The notes under the pieces are model-generated. The model ran no database searches. It saw only the letters and a program-made list of their open reading frames with translations, and had not been told where the DNA came from. Position numbers and translations under genes: made by a program. From assembly GCA_025350045.1 (NCBI GenBank), contig JANXYM010000015.1:1-38028 (forward strand): a DNA stretch of 38,028 nucleotides, given 5' to 3'. How positions within the stretch are numbered: position 1 is the first letter of the stretch; each line of letters starts with the position of its first letter. This document shows positions 1 to 12,613 of this stretch, in pieces. This DNA comes from Methanomicrobiales archaeon. Its GTDB lineage: Archaea > Halobacteriota > Methanomicrobia > Methanomicrobiales > Methanospirillaceae.

Positions 1-4279
<4,279 letters not shown>

Positions 4280-4366
4280 TTAAAAAAATAAAAAAATAGT
4301 GTTGAAATATCACAATAAATATAGGCTGTTCAATGACTTAAAGGATAGGCGTAAAAACAGGGTTAA

Positions 4367-4377
4367 CCTATATAAAG
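4367..4377 (-). promoter_or_regulatory. Archaeal TATA box upstream of gyrB
   Basis: Read on the minus strand the bases are CTTTATATAGG, a near-ideal archaeal TATA box. It would start transcription about 25 nt downstream, near 4343, giving a leader of roughly 75 nt before the gyrB TTG. A second A/T-rich element (TATATTTA, around 4315-4323) lies closer to the gene and could be an alternative. No plus-strand gene starts nearby, so assignment to gyrBA is the simplest reading. Confidence 0.6.
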
Positions 4378-4387
4378 GGTTCCCCTA

Positions 4388-4696
4388 TTACCGGAACTGC
4401 CCTATTTCGGCATCCGCAATTCCCAGTTCGCGATCGATAGCTATGACGAGCCGGTTGAGAGTGCGAACCACTTCCTGGGCATCTTCCTTGTCCATGCTGC
4501 CCGGCTGGTGCCAGATCACTTTCTTGCGCAGGAGCGTGGTGAGTTCCTCAACTTCGGTTCCCCGGAACATCTCAGGAAGCGTAAGCCCCTCGACATGATC
4601 GCCCGCCCCATACCATGCCTTATCGGGAGGAAGTGCGAAGTGCCCTGCGATCAGCATGATGCTCGTGATGAACCCGTGCCCGAACTGGTTTGCCAT
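4388..4696 (-). CDS. Small conserved-looking protein of unknown function
   Basis: A 102-residue soluble protein starting MANQFGHGF and ending AEIGQFR. I do not recognise the family. It contains a run of hydrophobic residues near the N-terminus (GFITSIMLIAGHF), a central acidic stretch and a C-terminal amphipathic helix (residues about 75-95, VRTLNRLVIAIDREL). The frame stays open further upstream into the end of the importer gene, but the internal ATG at 4694-4696 gives a start clear of that gene and was preferred. No strong Shine-Dalgarno is visible. It lies 50 nt downstream of cbiQ on the same strand and just before the gyrB promoter, so it may be co-transcribed with the importer. Confidence 0.6.
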   Translation of the reverse strand: MANQFGHGFITSIMLIAGHFALPPDKAWYGAGDHVEGLTLPEMFRGTEVEELTTLLRKKVIWHQPGSMDKEDAQEVVRTLNRLVIAIDRELGIADAEIGQFR

Positions 4697-4746
4697 AACA
4701 AAGATGATAGCAGGGCGAATTAAAAAAGATGACTTAGAAAAATGCC

Positions 4747-5574
4747 TTAGAAAAAGCGGAGGGCGGTCAGCCAGATAGTGACGGGGACGGCAATGATGAA
4801 GGTGAGGGAGATGATCAAAAAAGCCCATTCAAATCCCCTCAGCGGTTTTTTTGTGATGAACAGGTGGCTTTCCCTGCCATATCCCCGGCAGAGCATACTC
4901 GTGTACACCCTCTCCCCCTGCTCGTACGAACGGATGAACATTGTCCCAATAGTGTAGCCCAGCTGCCGGAGACGGTAACGATACGGGAGATGGCGATCGA
5001 ATGCGTCAAAACATTTGGTCTTTAAGGTCTCGTTGACCTTCCGGAATATGTAACCAAAGACGAACAGGTACCTGATCATCATGCCGAGCGCTAGGGCAAT
5101 CTCTGCGGGCAGTCCGAGCCGGCTTGCACCCTGCAATAGATCCTGCATCTTTGTAGTGGATGAGAGCAGGATTATAAACGAGATACTGATGAGGAATTTC
5201 ACTGCGAGTATAGAGGCGAATTCGACCGATTCTGTATAGATGCTGATTCCGAGTGGCAACGTATAAAGGACATGGTAATCCGTGTAATATTTGTTCTTGA
5301 AGAAGATCTGGAAGAGAATAATAATACCCCATATGGGGACGATTGCAACCAGTCGTTTGCCATACACGCTCAGAGGGAGCTTTGAAACTGCCCATAAGAT
5401 CAAAAAGAACAAAAAGAAGGTGGCTCCTACCGTGTAGACCATGATGGAATAGGGGACTGCAACAATGGCGATGATGACGGCAAATGCAAGGATAATCTTC
5501 ACACGGGCATCGAGCCGGTGCATTAAACTCTCCCGGTAAGCCTGCTTTTCGATAAAGAAAAGATCTTCTATCAT
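4747..5574 (-). CDS. cbiQ: ECF transporter transmembrane (T) subunit, CbiQ family
   Basis: The 275-residue membrane scaffold of an energy-coupling-factor importer for cobalt or nickel. It links the substrate-binding M subunit to the ATPase. About five to six hydrophobic segments are visible (around residues 27-65, 75-93, 120-140, 160-180 and 248-272). The C-terminal cytoplasmic coupling region carries the diagnostic motif as CRGYGRE (family ARG), preceded by SYEQGERV. The start ATG overlaps the stop of the ATPase gene by 4 nt (ATGA), so the two are coupled. It is the last gene of the M-N-O-Q operon. The metal cannot be told from this subunit. Confidence 0.93.
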   Translation of the reverse strand: MIEDLFFIEKQAYRESLMHRLDARVKIILAFAVIIAIVAVPYSIMVYTVGATFFLFFLILWAVSKLPLSVYGKRLVAIVPIWGIIILFQIFFKNKYYTDYHVLYTLPLGISIYTESVEFASILAVKFLISISFIILLSSTTKMQDLLQGASRLGLPAEIALALGMMIRYLFVFGYIFRKVNETLKTKCFDAFDRHLPYRYRLRQLGYTIGTMFIRSYEQGERVYTSMLCRGYGRESHLFITKKPLRGFEWAFLIISLTFIIAVPVTIWLTALRFF

Positions 5575-6404
5575 GACTTTCCCTTGTATGCCTGCACGAG
5601 TGCATTCTCCGCATCTTCGTAAGTATAGGCCATCGAGACCGGCACACCCTGTTTCTGGAGGGACCTGAGCAGTTTTGGCAGTACCGGCACATCGAGCCGC
5701 ATTGATTTGAGCATGTCCGGTTGCATGAAGATCTGTTCCACAGTGCCTTCTGCTACAAACCTGCCTTTGTTCATGACATAGATGTAATCCGCAACTTCGG
5801 CAACAAGGGAGACATCATGGGTGGAGAAGATAACGGTCATACCGTACTGTTTTGAGAGGGAGTTGATGAAACCGATCAGGTCATGGACGCCCTGGGGATC
5901 GAGCCCGGCAGTAGGCTCATCGAGCACGAGCACCTCAGGCTCCATTGCAATCACGCCGGCAATTGCAACACGTTTCTTTTCTCCCCCACTCAGATGGTGG
6001 GGAACGCGACCGGCCAAGTCTTCTATGCCGACAATTTTTAAGGCTTCATGCACGCGGTGATGGATGGTCTCTTCATCAAGTCCAAGGTTCGTAGGGCCGA
6101 ATGCAACATCCTGTTCTACGGTTGGAGAAAATATCTGGTCGTCAGCATTCTGGAAGACGATCCCCACAAATTTCCGCACCTCCCGGATATTTACCTTGGT
6201 AATTGGTTCACCCCGGATGAGGATCGATCCCGAGGTGGGTTTGAAGATGCCATTGAAATGTTTAAAGAGAGTGCTCTTACCGGCACCGTTGGAACCGATA
6301 ACCGCGATTCTCGCATTACGCGGAGCGATGAAATTGATGCCTTCCAGTGCCCTGACACTGTGAGGGTAAGAATAGCAGAGATCCCGTGTTTCAATGAGGT
6401 GCAT
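5571..6404 (-). CDS. cbiO: ECF transporter ATPase subunit, CbiO family
   Basis: A 277-residue cytoplasmic ABC ATPase that powers the cobalt/nickel importer. Visible in order are Walker A GSNGAGKST (near residue 37), the Q-loop FQNADDQIFSPTV typical of ECF A subunits, the signature LSGGEKKR, Walker B VLVLDEPTAGLDP and the H-loop STHDVSLV. Only one ATPase gene is present, so it probably works as a homodimer, as in CbiMNQO and NikMNQO systems. It lies 34 nt downstream of cbiN and overlaps cbiQ by 4 nt. Confidence 0.95.
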   Translation of the reverse strand: MHLIETRDLCYSYPHSVRALEGINFIAPRNARIAVIGSNGAGKSTLFKHFNGIFKPTSGSILIRGEPITKVNIREVRKFVGIVFQNADDQIFSPTVEQDVAFGPTNLGLDEETIHHRVHEALKIVGIEDLAGRVPHHLSGGEKKRVAIAGVIAMEPEVLVLDEPTAGLDPQGVHDLIGFINSLSKQYGMTVIFSTHDVSLVAEVADYIYVMNKGRFVAEGTVEQIFMQPDMLKSMRLDVPVLPKLLRSLQKQGVPVSMAYTYEDAENALVQAYKGKS

Positions 6405-6438
6405 GTGTCTGGTACAATAGGTGGAAAAAATTAAAGGT

Positions 6439-6795
6439 CTATTGGTTTGTCTGCGCTTCTTTTGCCTTCTTTTTTGTCACGAGCACTTTTGATATTCCGA
6501 TCACAATCACGAATGCAAGAAGGACACCGACAACTATCCCGATGACTCCTCCCAGCGGTCCGAATCTTTCACCCAGTGAGTAATCCGGCATCGGGGATTG
6601 GTACGCGAATTTTCCGGTCGTGTCTTCGTGGATCTCGGCATTTGCGGGAGTGCCACCCGTGAGTGTTTTCTGACCCTGAACAATCAGGGAGGTGCTCTCC
6701 AGACCATCCGGATCCCCGGATGCCATGAATACGGCGACAACTCCAATGAGAAGGGCAATAATGATTCCGGCTATAAGAAATGTTTTGTTGTCCAT
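6439..6795 (-). CDS. cbiN: CbiN-like auxiliary membrane subunit (PDGLE domain)
   Basis: A 118-residue protein with two membrane helices (about residues 6-27 and 84-107) and an extracytoplasmic loop between them. The motif DPDGLE follows the first helix and marks the PDGLE family, found beside or fused to CbiM/NikM proteins. Such subunits help load the metal into the M subunit. The start ATG overlaps the cbiM stop as TAATG, so translation is coupled. A short lysine-rich tail (KKKAKEA) fits a cytoplasmic C-terminus. PDGLE proteins occur with both cobalt and nickel systems, so the symbol reflects position more than proven substrate. Confidence 0.85.
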   Translation of the reverse strand: MDNKTFLIAGIIIALLIGVVAVFMASGDPDGLESTSLIVQGQKTLTGGTPANAEIHEDTTGKFAYQSPMPDYSLGERFGPLGGVIGIVVGVLLAFVIVIGISKVLVTKKKAKEAQTNQ

Positions 6796-7451
6796 TACAC
6801 ATCCACTCCTTTCGCAGCAGGGAATTCAATTTTAAAGTCCACAATATCCGGTCGGGCTGCCACAATGAGGCGGATGGCAACCACGGTGACGAATCCTTCG
6901 ATGACTCCGATAAGGGCATGGTACAGTCCCATGGCGACTAACCCCTCGTTAAGCGGGAATGTGCCGGCAAAGTACATCTCTACCGCACAGGCAAGTGCAG
7001 GAATTACACACGCCAGCCACGCGGCAATGAACGCAGCGATATTGACGTTGCCGGTCGCTGCCATGAGTCCCTTGAATGAATAGAACCCGACAAAACCGCC
7101 AATAACGCCCATATTAATGATATTGGCACCCATGGTGGTGATGCCACCGTCTCCGAAGAGTACACCCTGCACGATCAGAACGAGCGTGAGAATGAAGATA
7201 GCAGCGAATGGCGAACCGAGAATGATCGCGGCAAGTGCACCCCCGACAAGGTGTCCGCTCGTCCCCATGGAAACGGGGAGGTTGAATGACTGAAGGGCAA
7301 AAATACCAGCAGCCACAACCGCAATCAGGGGGATCTTCTCTTCGCTCATCTCGTTTCGTGCCCACCTGAGGGCGAGTGCTATGAATACAAGGGCAATGAT
7401 CCAGTAGATTGCACCCTGCCAGATGGGAATAAATGCGTCAGGAATATGCAT
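6795..7451 (-). CDS. cbiM: Substrate-binding membrane subunit of cobalt/nickel ECF importer
   Basis: A 218-residue membrane protein that binds the metal ion (S component). It begins MHIPDAF, the hallmark of CbiM/NikM, where the free N-terminus and His2 chelate the ion together with a conserved internal His, here in GTSGHLVGG near residue 67. Six or seven hydrophobic segments are visible. GGITTMGANIINMG near residues 101-114 is also typical. It is the first gene of the operon M-N-O-Q. GGTGA a few bases before the ATG can act as the ribosome-binding site. A 26-bp inverted repeat sits 19 nt upstream of the start codon. Cobalt and nickel transporters are not separable by these motifs. Confidence 0.94.
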   Translation of the reverse strand: MHIPDAFIPIWQGAIYWIIALVFIALALRWARNEMSEEKIPLIAVVAAGIFALQSFNLPVSMGTSGHLVGGALAAIILGSPFAAIFILTLVLIVQGVLFGDGGITTMGANIINMGVIGGFVGFYSFKGLMAATGNVNIAAFIAAWLACVIPALACAVEMYFAGTFPLNEGLVAMGLYHALIGVIEGFVTVVAIRLIVAARPDIVDFKIEFPAAKGVDV

Positions 7452-7469
7452 GGGTTCACCAATAATTGT

Positions 7470-7495
7470 TGTTACGATTGCAAACTATTGTAACA
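7470..7495. promoter_or_regulatory. Inverted repeat in the cbiM promoter, candidate metalloregulator operator
   Basis: The sequence is TGTTAC-N14-GTAACA, a perfect 6-bp inverted repeat with a 14-nt spacer. On the minus strand it lies just downstream of T/A-rich TATA-like elements (for example CTTTTTAACC, about 7503-7512), so it covers the expected transcription start of cbiMNOQ. That position suits repression. The long-spaced two-half-site design resembles NikR operators in general form (E. coli has 6-bp half-sites separated by 16 bp), and nikR is encoded 2.4 kb away. Binding by NikR is an inference. Confidence 0.45.
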
Positions 7496-7679
7496 CCCAG
7501 TGGTTAAAAAGCGTTGTTATTTGATATTTTAATTGATTATTTTTTTTGGTTTTTCATATTTTTTATTTGTATTTTATTAAAAAAAAATATCACATCGCCT
7601 GCCAGTACGAAATACGTGTTTCTTACCCAGATTAAGGAAATGTCGTATCACCCGGACTTACCAACAAAAGAGAATTGGA

Positions 7680-8768
7680 TTATATCGCCATCAGCAGCCA
7701 TAGGCCAAACACGATGAGCAGGATCCCGCTCGCTTTCTGCACCAGGGTGCTGTACCGGATCAGCCGTTCCTTGGGCAGCGAACCGGAGACCATACCGATA
7801 ACGAAAAACGGGGTCAGGGTTCCGGCCCCGAATGCAATGACCATGGCCAGTGCGGAAACCGAGCCGGTAAACAGGAGTGTTTCGATAAGGATGAGAAGCG
7901 GTGCGCCTGCACAGGGCGAAAGGATGACAGCAAAGATCATGCCAAGCAGGAACGCCCCCGGGAGGTTTTTGAACCGGGAGATCAGGTGCAGGGCCCTGGA
8001 CTCGGCTCCCCCAGAAAGCCGGAACAGGCCCAGCTGGAGAAGTCCAAAGATAATAGTAACAATGCCGGTGACTGCATAGACCGTGGTGCTGAATCCTGAT
8101 CCGGTGGTGAACCTGAACCCGGCCAGAAGGATCCCGGCTGCCACAAGAAGGTACGCAGCCACGAGCCCTGCACCAAAGAGGGGTGCATAAAGCCGGCGGG
8201 TTAGTGGGGATCCCGCAGCATCAGCCGCTGCTGCGATCATCACCACAAGGCTCCCGAGCATGCAGGGGGAGAGACCGGTCATAATCCCCAGGAAATACGA
8301 AAAGAGTATCGATAAAGATCCGGAATCTGAAAGGGAACCGGCGTTTGCCGGAGAACCCTTGCCCGCGTACGCACCGCTCTCGGCAAATCCAATCTCCTTA
8401 TCGAGCCGTTCTGCGGTTATCCCGGGCCCGTCAAGCACCTTAACATGGTTTATGACAACTACGGGAATTTCTGTCCTCCCGTAAGACATGAGCAGCCGGA
8501 TCGTTTCCCGGGTATCGATTGAGATATCCCTGACAGCTACCCGATCCCCATAGCGCTCCTTGACATCCTGGATGATCGGATCCGTCCGCAGGCAGTTCAG
8601 GCAATCAGCCTGGTGAAAATATTCAACGGTTACAAAACCGCAGACCGGCTGCACCAGCAGAAATGCAACCATGAACAGGAGCACTGCCGGACGGCAAAGC
8701 ACCTGCCGGTATCGGTCATACCCGCAGGGTGCTTTTCGGAAATCTGTAATGAAAGAAGAAGGTTGCAT
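7680..8768 (-). CDS. Thioredoxin-like domain fused to CcdA/DsbD-type membrane electron carrier
   Basis: A 362-residue membrane protein. After an N-terminal hydrophobic signal/anchor (about residues 27-44) comes a thioredoxin-like domain with the redox pair CLNC (Cys56, Cys59) and a cis-Pro-like TEIPVVVIN. A low-complexity S/G/A linker follows, then six hydrophobic segments with the two CcdA motifs GLSPCMLG and ILSPCAGAP, whose cysteines carry electrons across the membrane. It probably passes cytoplasmic thiol reducing power to the fused external thioredoxin domain. The chosen ATG (8766-8768) is uncertain: the frame is open from a TTG at 8829-8831, and another ATG lies just before the hydrophobic segment. 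A TATA-like box at 8862-8871 fits either of the first two. Confidence 0.85.
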   Translation of the reverse strand: MQPSSFITDFRKAPCGYDRYRQVLCRPAVLLFMVAFLLVQPVCGFVTVEYFHQADCLNCLRTDPIIQDVKERYGDRVAVRDISIDTRETIRLLMSYGRTEIPVVVINHVKVLDGPGITAERLDKEIGFAESGAYAGKGSPANAGSLSDSGSLSILFSYFLGIMTGLSPCMLGSLVVMIAAAADAAGSPLTRRLYAPLFGAGLVAAYLLVAAGILLAGFRFTTGSGFSTTVYAVTGIVTIIFGLLQLGLFRLSGGAESRALHLISRFKNLPGAFLLGMIFAVILSPCAGAPLLILIETLLFTGSVSALAMVIAFGAGTLTPFFVIGMVSGSLPKERLIRYSTLVQKASGILLIVFGLWLLMAI

Positions 8769-8861
8769 GGTGCTGGTATGGTTGTTTCTCTCTTTTTCTT
8801 CTTTACGTGCTTTTCGGATAGGACAAACCAAAAAAAACCGGCAGCCTGCTTCCGGAGTTCG

Positions 8862-8871
8862 CGTATTTAAG
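8862..8871 (-). promoter_or_regulatory. TATA-like box of the thioredoxin-CcdA gene
   Basis: On the minus strand the sequence reads CTTAAATACG within a GC-rich surrounding. Transcription would begin near 8840. The stretch 8769-9075 otherwise holds only the 5' region of this gene and the 3' flank of the DUF4418 gene. I see no other gene in it. Confidence 0.4.
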
Positions 8872-9075
8872 CCGCGGAGGGAGGGGATATTCTGAAGGAA
8901 TGTTTTTACATAATTTTAAGGTTCCTGTGCTGGAAAGCAGCGGGAATCATAAAAAACGGAATGGTACCGGATCCTTAACAATACTGGAAAAAACGCCATA
9001 CTCCGCAAGTACCGGCACAGATGTGTACCGGAATTCCCCGTGCAACGATAAAAAAATGAGACCGGAAAGAACCGG

Positions 9076-9492
9076 TCAATCGGTCCGTGCCGTGTAGGCG
9101 ATATATCCCGAGACTATGAGGGCCGCAACACCCAAGATAATAAGCACCGGCTTTGTCAGCAGGTTGCAGGGATGGTCAGGCAATGCACACATTTTGGTGA
9201 TAACTGTCGGGAAGAGAATAACAAGGACACCTATTGCTGCACTGAAAATGCCGATGATCCTTTTTGTCTCATTGGATTTTGCAATGAGGAGCAGACCCCC
9301 ACCGATAACAAGGAGAGCACCGAGCCCGATCTCGGCCCGGGCAGTCCAGCCGCACGGCATTGGCAGGTTCATGCCCGAGGCCGTTTTTACGTACATTCCA
9401 CCCACTTCACAGACCGGGGCGATTGTCCATGGCGAAATCACGATCAAAATGCCAAGCAGGATAAGAATAAGAGCAGGATAGGAAATTTTCAT
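9076..9492 (-). CDS. DUF4418-family four-helix membrane protein
   Basis: A 138-residue integral membrane protein with four hydrophobic segments (about residues 5-24, 54-71, 82-100 and 113-132). The motif PMPCGWTARAEIGLG between helices 1 and 2 is what I recognise as DUF4418. Two cysteine-containing loops (VCEVGG and KMCALPDHPC) face the same side and could form disulfides. That would be notable beside the thioredoxin-CcdA gene downstream on the same strand. Function is unknown. The family often occurs near ABC exporters, and one is encoded 1 kb away on the other strand. Confidence 0.8.
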   Translation of the reverse strand: MKISYPALILILLGILIVISPWTIAPVCEVGGMYVKTASGMNLPMPCGWTARAEIGLGALLVIGGGLLLIAKSNETKRIIGIFSAAIGVLVILFPTVITKMCALPDHPCNLLTKPVLIILGVAALIVSGYIAYTARTD

Positions 9493-9861
9493 ACAATCTT
9501 TGTCATAATATACCTATATTAACATTCGGATATTGCTTACCATTTTTACCCCCCCCTAGGATTTTACCCGGAGGACGCAGAGGATAGTTCTGTCCTGTAT
9601 GCACAAGGTGCACTTTAACGGTTGTCAGCATCCGGATACGGCAGGTTTTTGAAAGCAGCAAACTGGGTTTTACAGAGCTGCAGATGTCCGGCTCAACGAT
9701 ATTAACGGGAATATGCCTGACTCCATCCTCTTTTTTCCTGAGAGCGGACAGGGGAAACACTACCTGTCCTGAATTTAGTTTACCAAGTATTACGCGGATC
9801 CGGCATTTTACAAAACCTTAAAAAACATTCCGCAATCATGTACACATACCTGAGGGTTTTT
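9493..9861. other. Intergenic region between DUF4418 gene and nikR
   Basis: About 370 nt of divergent-promoter space. It holds a C-run (9547-9557) and A/T-rich stretches before nikR (CATTTTAC and CTTAAAAAAC, about 9805-9830) that could serve as TATA elements. I found no convincing copy of the TGTTAC/GTAACA repeat here. A minus-strand frame of 85 codons (9503-9760) has no recognisable protein character and was not called. Confidence 0.5.
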
Positions 9862-10284
9862 ATGACCATGGACTCCGATCTCTCCCGCATAGGTATCTCG
9901 CTTCCCAGCAACCTGCTCGATAAGTTTGATGATATTATCAATCAGCGCGGGTACTCATCCCGTTCAGAAGGTATCCGCGATGCGATTCGCACCTACATCA
10001 CGTACTACAAATGGATGTCCGATGTCAAAGGAGAACGCGAGGGGGTCATCACCATGGTATATGATCACGATCAGCGGGGATTGCTGGTCACGCTTACCGA
10101 TATCCAGCACGAGTACCATAAACTGATCAAGGCATCGCTGCACTCGCATGTCACCCACAACCGGTGTCTGGAAGTAATTCTTGTGCACGGCGATGGATCC
10201 GATCTCAAGTTGTTTGCCGAGCGGCTCATGTCCCAGAAGGGTGTTGAGTCGGTGAAACTTACGACCATCCAGGTAGAAGAGTAA
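9862..10284 (+). CDS. nikR: Nickel-responsive transcriptional regulator NikR
   Basis: A ribbon-helix-helix DNA-binding protein with a C-terminal ACT-like nickel-sensing domain, normally a tetramer that represses nickel uptake when nickel is plentiful. The RHH region reads RIGISLPSNLLDKFD followed by RGYSSRSEGIRDAIR. Nickel ligands match the E. coli spacing: His83 (in QHEYH), His94 and His96 (LHSH) and Cys102, counted from the chosen start. The ATG at 9862 is preferred because GAGG sits 6 nt before it. An ATG 24 nt upstream (9838) is also in frame but lacks a ribosome-binding site. Likely targets are the two metal importers nearby and possibly itself. Confidence 0.95.
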   Translation: MTMDSDLSRIGISLPSNLLDKFDDIINQRGYSSRSEGIRDAIRTYITYYKWMSDVKGEREGVITMVYDHDQRGLLVTLTDIQHEYHKLIKASLHSHVTHNRCLEVILVHGDGSDLKLFAERLMSQKGVESVKLTTIQVEE

Positions 10285-10494
10285 GGGAATTTTCTCTTCA
10301 TTTTTCTTTCATATGACCCCTATTTTTTGTCAATATCCTGAAGTACTCTTCCGGTTTTTTCCTATCCTTCCCTTATGTCTGGACTCTTGCCCGGAACCAT
10401 AAGGTTATTTTCCCTCAAAAGACATCTTCGGTAAGAATCCTGTAGGCTGGCATCCGTCCGCCGGCTGTATCATGCCCCCTTCCGGAGAATGTAA

Positions 10495-11451
10495 ATGACC
10501 GCTATTGAGACACATGACCTCACCAAATATTATGGAGACCTCTGTGCCGTGGATCATCTCTCCCTCTCGGTCGATAACGAGATCTTCGCTCTTCTTGGCC
10601 CCAATGGTTCCGGGAAGACAACAACGGTGCTCATGCTCACCACGCTCCTGCGGCCGACCGAAGGTACCGCAACCGTCTGCGGGTACGATTGTGCAACAGA
10701 AGGAGATATGGTCAGAAAAAAACTCAGCTATGTTCCGCAGGATATGGCAGTTGATATCCGGCTGACCGGGCGGGAGAATGTGGTCTTCTTTGCCAAACTC
10801 TATGGGGTTGCAGATCCCCGTGCTCAGGCGGACGAGGCCCTTGCGATCATGGAGCTGGCGGACCGGGCTGACGACCTGGTGAAGACCTATTCCGGGGGCA
10901 TGCGGCGCAGGCTCGAACTGGCACAGGCACTCGTGCATGAACCGGCCGTGCTCTTCCTGGATGAACCCACACTCGGGCTCGATGTTGCGGCACGAAAGAA
11001 GATCTGGGAGCATATCCGTAAACTCCGCAGCCGGGGGATGACGGTCTTTGTTACCACGCATTATATGGATGAAGCTGACCGGTTCTGTGACCGCGTGGCG
11101 ATCATCAGCCGGGGGAGCATCATGGCTATCGGGAAGCCAAAAACCTTGAAGGCCCAGCTGATGAAAGATGTGATCACGGCCACAATCTCCGGAGAATTCA
11201 TTCCGTTTGAACTGGGCAGTATCCGTTTTTTAGGCAGGAAAGAAGACGATGTCTCGTTCACCGCAGAAAATGGCCGCGAAGCGTTACCGCTCATAGCAGA
11301 AGCCCTGGTTGCCCGGGGTATGAAAGTCCACTCGCTCTCCCTGCATGAACCAACGCTTGACGATGTGTTTCTCAATGTCGTGGGAAGCAGCGATGAGCCC
11401 CGTTCGTTCAATGACCAGCAGTTCCGGGTCATGCTCAGGAGGCGGAAATGA
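10495..11451 (+). CDS. ABC-2 type exporter ATPase (DrrA-like)
   Basis: A 318-residue cytoplasmic ATPase. It has Walker A GPNGSGKTT (near residue 35), the signature YSGGMRRRLELAQAL, Walker B VLFLDEPTLGLD and the H-loop TTHYMDEA. The roughly 90-residue C-terminal extension, including SLHEPTLDDVFL, is typical of DrrA/NodI/CcmA-type exporter ATPases. GGAG lies 7 nt before the ATG. Its stop overlaps the permease start by 4 nt (ATGA), so it powers that permease. The substrate is unknown; its place after nikR allows, but does not show, a link to metal homeostasis. Confidence 0.93.
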   Translation: MTAIETHDLTKYYGDLCAVDHLSLSVDNEIFALLGPNGSGKTTTVLMLTTLLRPTEGTATVCGYDCATEGDMVRKKLSYVPQDMAVDIRLTGRENVVFFAKLYGVADPRAQADEALAIMELADRADDLVKTYSGGMRRRLELAQALVHEPAVLFLDEPTLGLDVAARKKIWEHIRKLRSRGMTVFVTTHYMDEADRFCDRVAIISRGSIMAIGKPKTLKAQLMKDVITATISGEFIPFELGSIRFLGRKEDDVSFTAENGREALPLIAEALVARGMKVHSLSLHEPTLDDVFLNVVGSSDEPRSFNDQQFRVMLRRRK

Positions 11452-12173
11452 AGGGCATATGGCATTACATGGAACGCGATCTGGTGAAATGGGCCCGGGG
11501 CAGGGTGGCAGTCATCACCCTGCTCGTCATGCCTGCTGCATGGCTCATCTTTGTAGGTCTTGCCCTGCCGGTCAGGTTCACCGGCAATTACCTGGACTTC
11601 ATCACGCCCGGCATTCTCGTCATGACTATGCTTGCCTCGTCCCTGCAGGGCGGATCGCTCCTGATGTTTGACAAGATCCTGGGATTTTTAAATAAGTTCC
11701 TCGCCCTTCCTTCTCCCCGCGAGAATATTCTTTTCGGGAAAATTCTGTTCATCACGATACGAGGTGTCATACAGGCGACGGTTATCCTTCTCATCGCCAT
11801 CCTTATCGGGGCAACGATCCTCTCACCTTTGCAGTACGGGATGATCTATGTGATCCTGATCCTCTTTGGTATCCTCTTCTCCGGCCTTGCTACAACCCTC
11901 GCCCTCTATATTGATGACCATGATTCCTATGCAGCGGTCAATACGCTGATCTCGATGCCGCTCTTTTTCATGTCCAGTGCCCTCATGCCCTACAGCGTCA
12001 TGCCGTCATGGATGCGGTCCATTGCTATGGTCAACCCGCTCAGTTTTGCCATCGATGCGATCCGCTCCGTGGGTCTCGGTGAGGTACCCCTGATGCAGAT
12101 GGGACTGCTGTTTGTTACCGGCGGGCTGGTTCTTATCGTCTGCGTGCAGGTATTCCGGAATATGACGGTGTAA
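11448..12173 (+). CDS. ABC-2 type exporter permease
   Basis: A 241-residue membrane protein with six hydrophobic segments, starting MKGIWHYMERDLVKW. It has the ABC-2 features expected of DrrB-like permeases: a long helix 1 (residues about 20-40), paired helices around 100-150, and the conserved region MPLFFMSSALMPYSVMPSWM followed by NPLSFAIDAIR near residues 165-205. It overlaps the ATPase gene by 4 nt. Such pairs export drugs, lipids or polysaccharides. Nothing here identifies the cargo. Confidence 0.92.
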   Translation: MKGIWHYMERDLVKWARGRVAVITLLVMPAAWLIFVGLALPVRFTGNYLDFITPGILVMTMLASSLQGGSLLMFDKILGFLNKFLALPSPRENILFGKILFITIRGVIQATVILLIAILIGATILSPLQYGMIYVILILFGILFSGLATTLALYIDDHDSYAAVNTLISMPLFFMSSALMPYSVMPSWMRSIAMVNPLSFAIDAIRSVGLGEVPLMQMGLLFVTGGLVLIVCVQVFRNMTV

Positions 12174-12613
12174 CGCATTCTGTGGGGTGAAAAGAGATGC
12201 TCTTGAGAATTTCTGTTTAAATCGTTTTTCACGTATTCTCTGCGGCAATGGGGGGTAATCCTTTGACCCCCTTTTTTTGATGAGGTATTTATCAGCATAT
12301 GAGGACCATTGCATACTTCGAGATCTCTACGCGGTGGAGTCCGGATGAGCAAAAACGCCGGAACCCCCAATAAGCGTCCGATTTTTTGACCATTCCTCCA
12401 GAACCGAATCTTCGCTGTTTCTTGTGGATATTATGTGTTCCAAATAAACATTACGATGTTTCGTCTCTTGAAAAGAATGAGCAAATGGAACAGCAAAATT
12501 GTTCTCTCCTTTAAACCGGCTAAAACCGCCACTGGGGTGCTCCGTCGGGGCGGCGGGGTTCATCGTATGGGGGAGTATGGGAACATCAGTCCTTATCAGA
12601 ACAGTGACAAAAA
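12174..12613. other. Convergent intergenic region
   Basis: 440 nt between the ends of two converging genes. It contains a T-run after GACCCCC (about 12266-12279) that can terminate the exporter transcript. Short frames on both strands here have no recognisable protein features. I see no repeat or RNA gene. Confidence 0.5.

Noticed and set aside
9503-9760. 85-codon minus-strand frame before nikR
   Set aside because: Crosses a C-run, has no helix or domain pattern, and occupies promoter space.
9842-9843. Upstream ATG (9838) as the nikR start
   Set aside because: The ATG at 9862 has GAGG at the right distance; the upstream one has none. It is mentioned as an alternative.
10405-11061. Long minus-strand frame (218 codons) antisense to the ABC exporter ATPase
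   Set aside because: It is fully antisense to a gene with complete ABC motifs and has no recognisable protein features.
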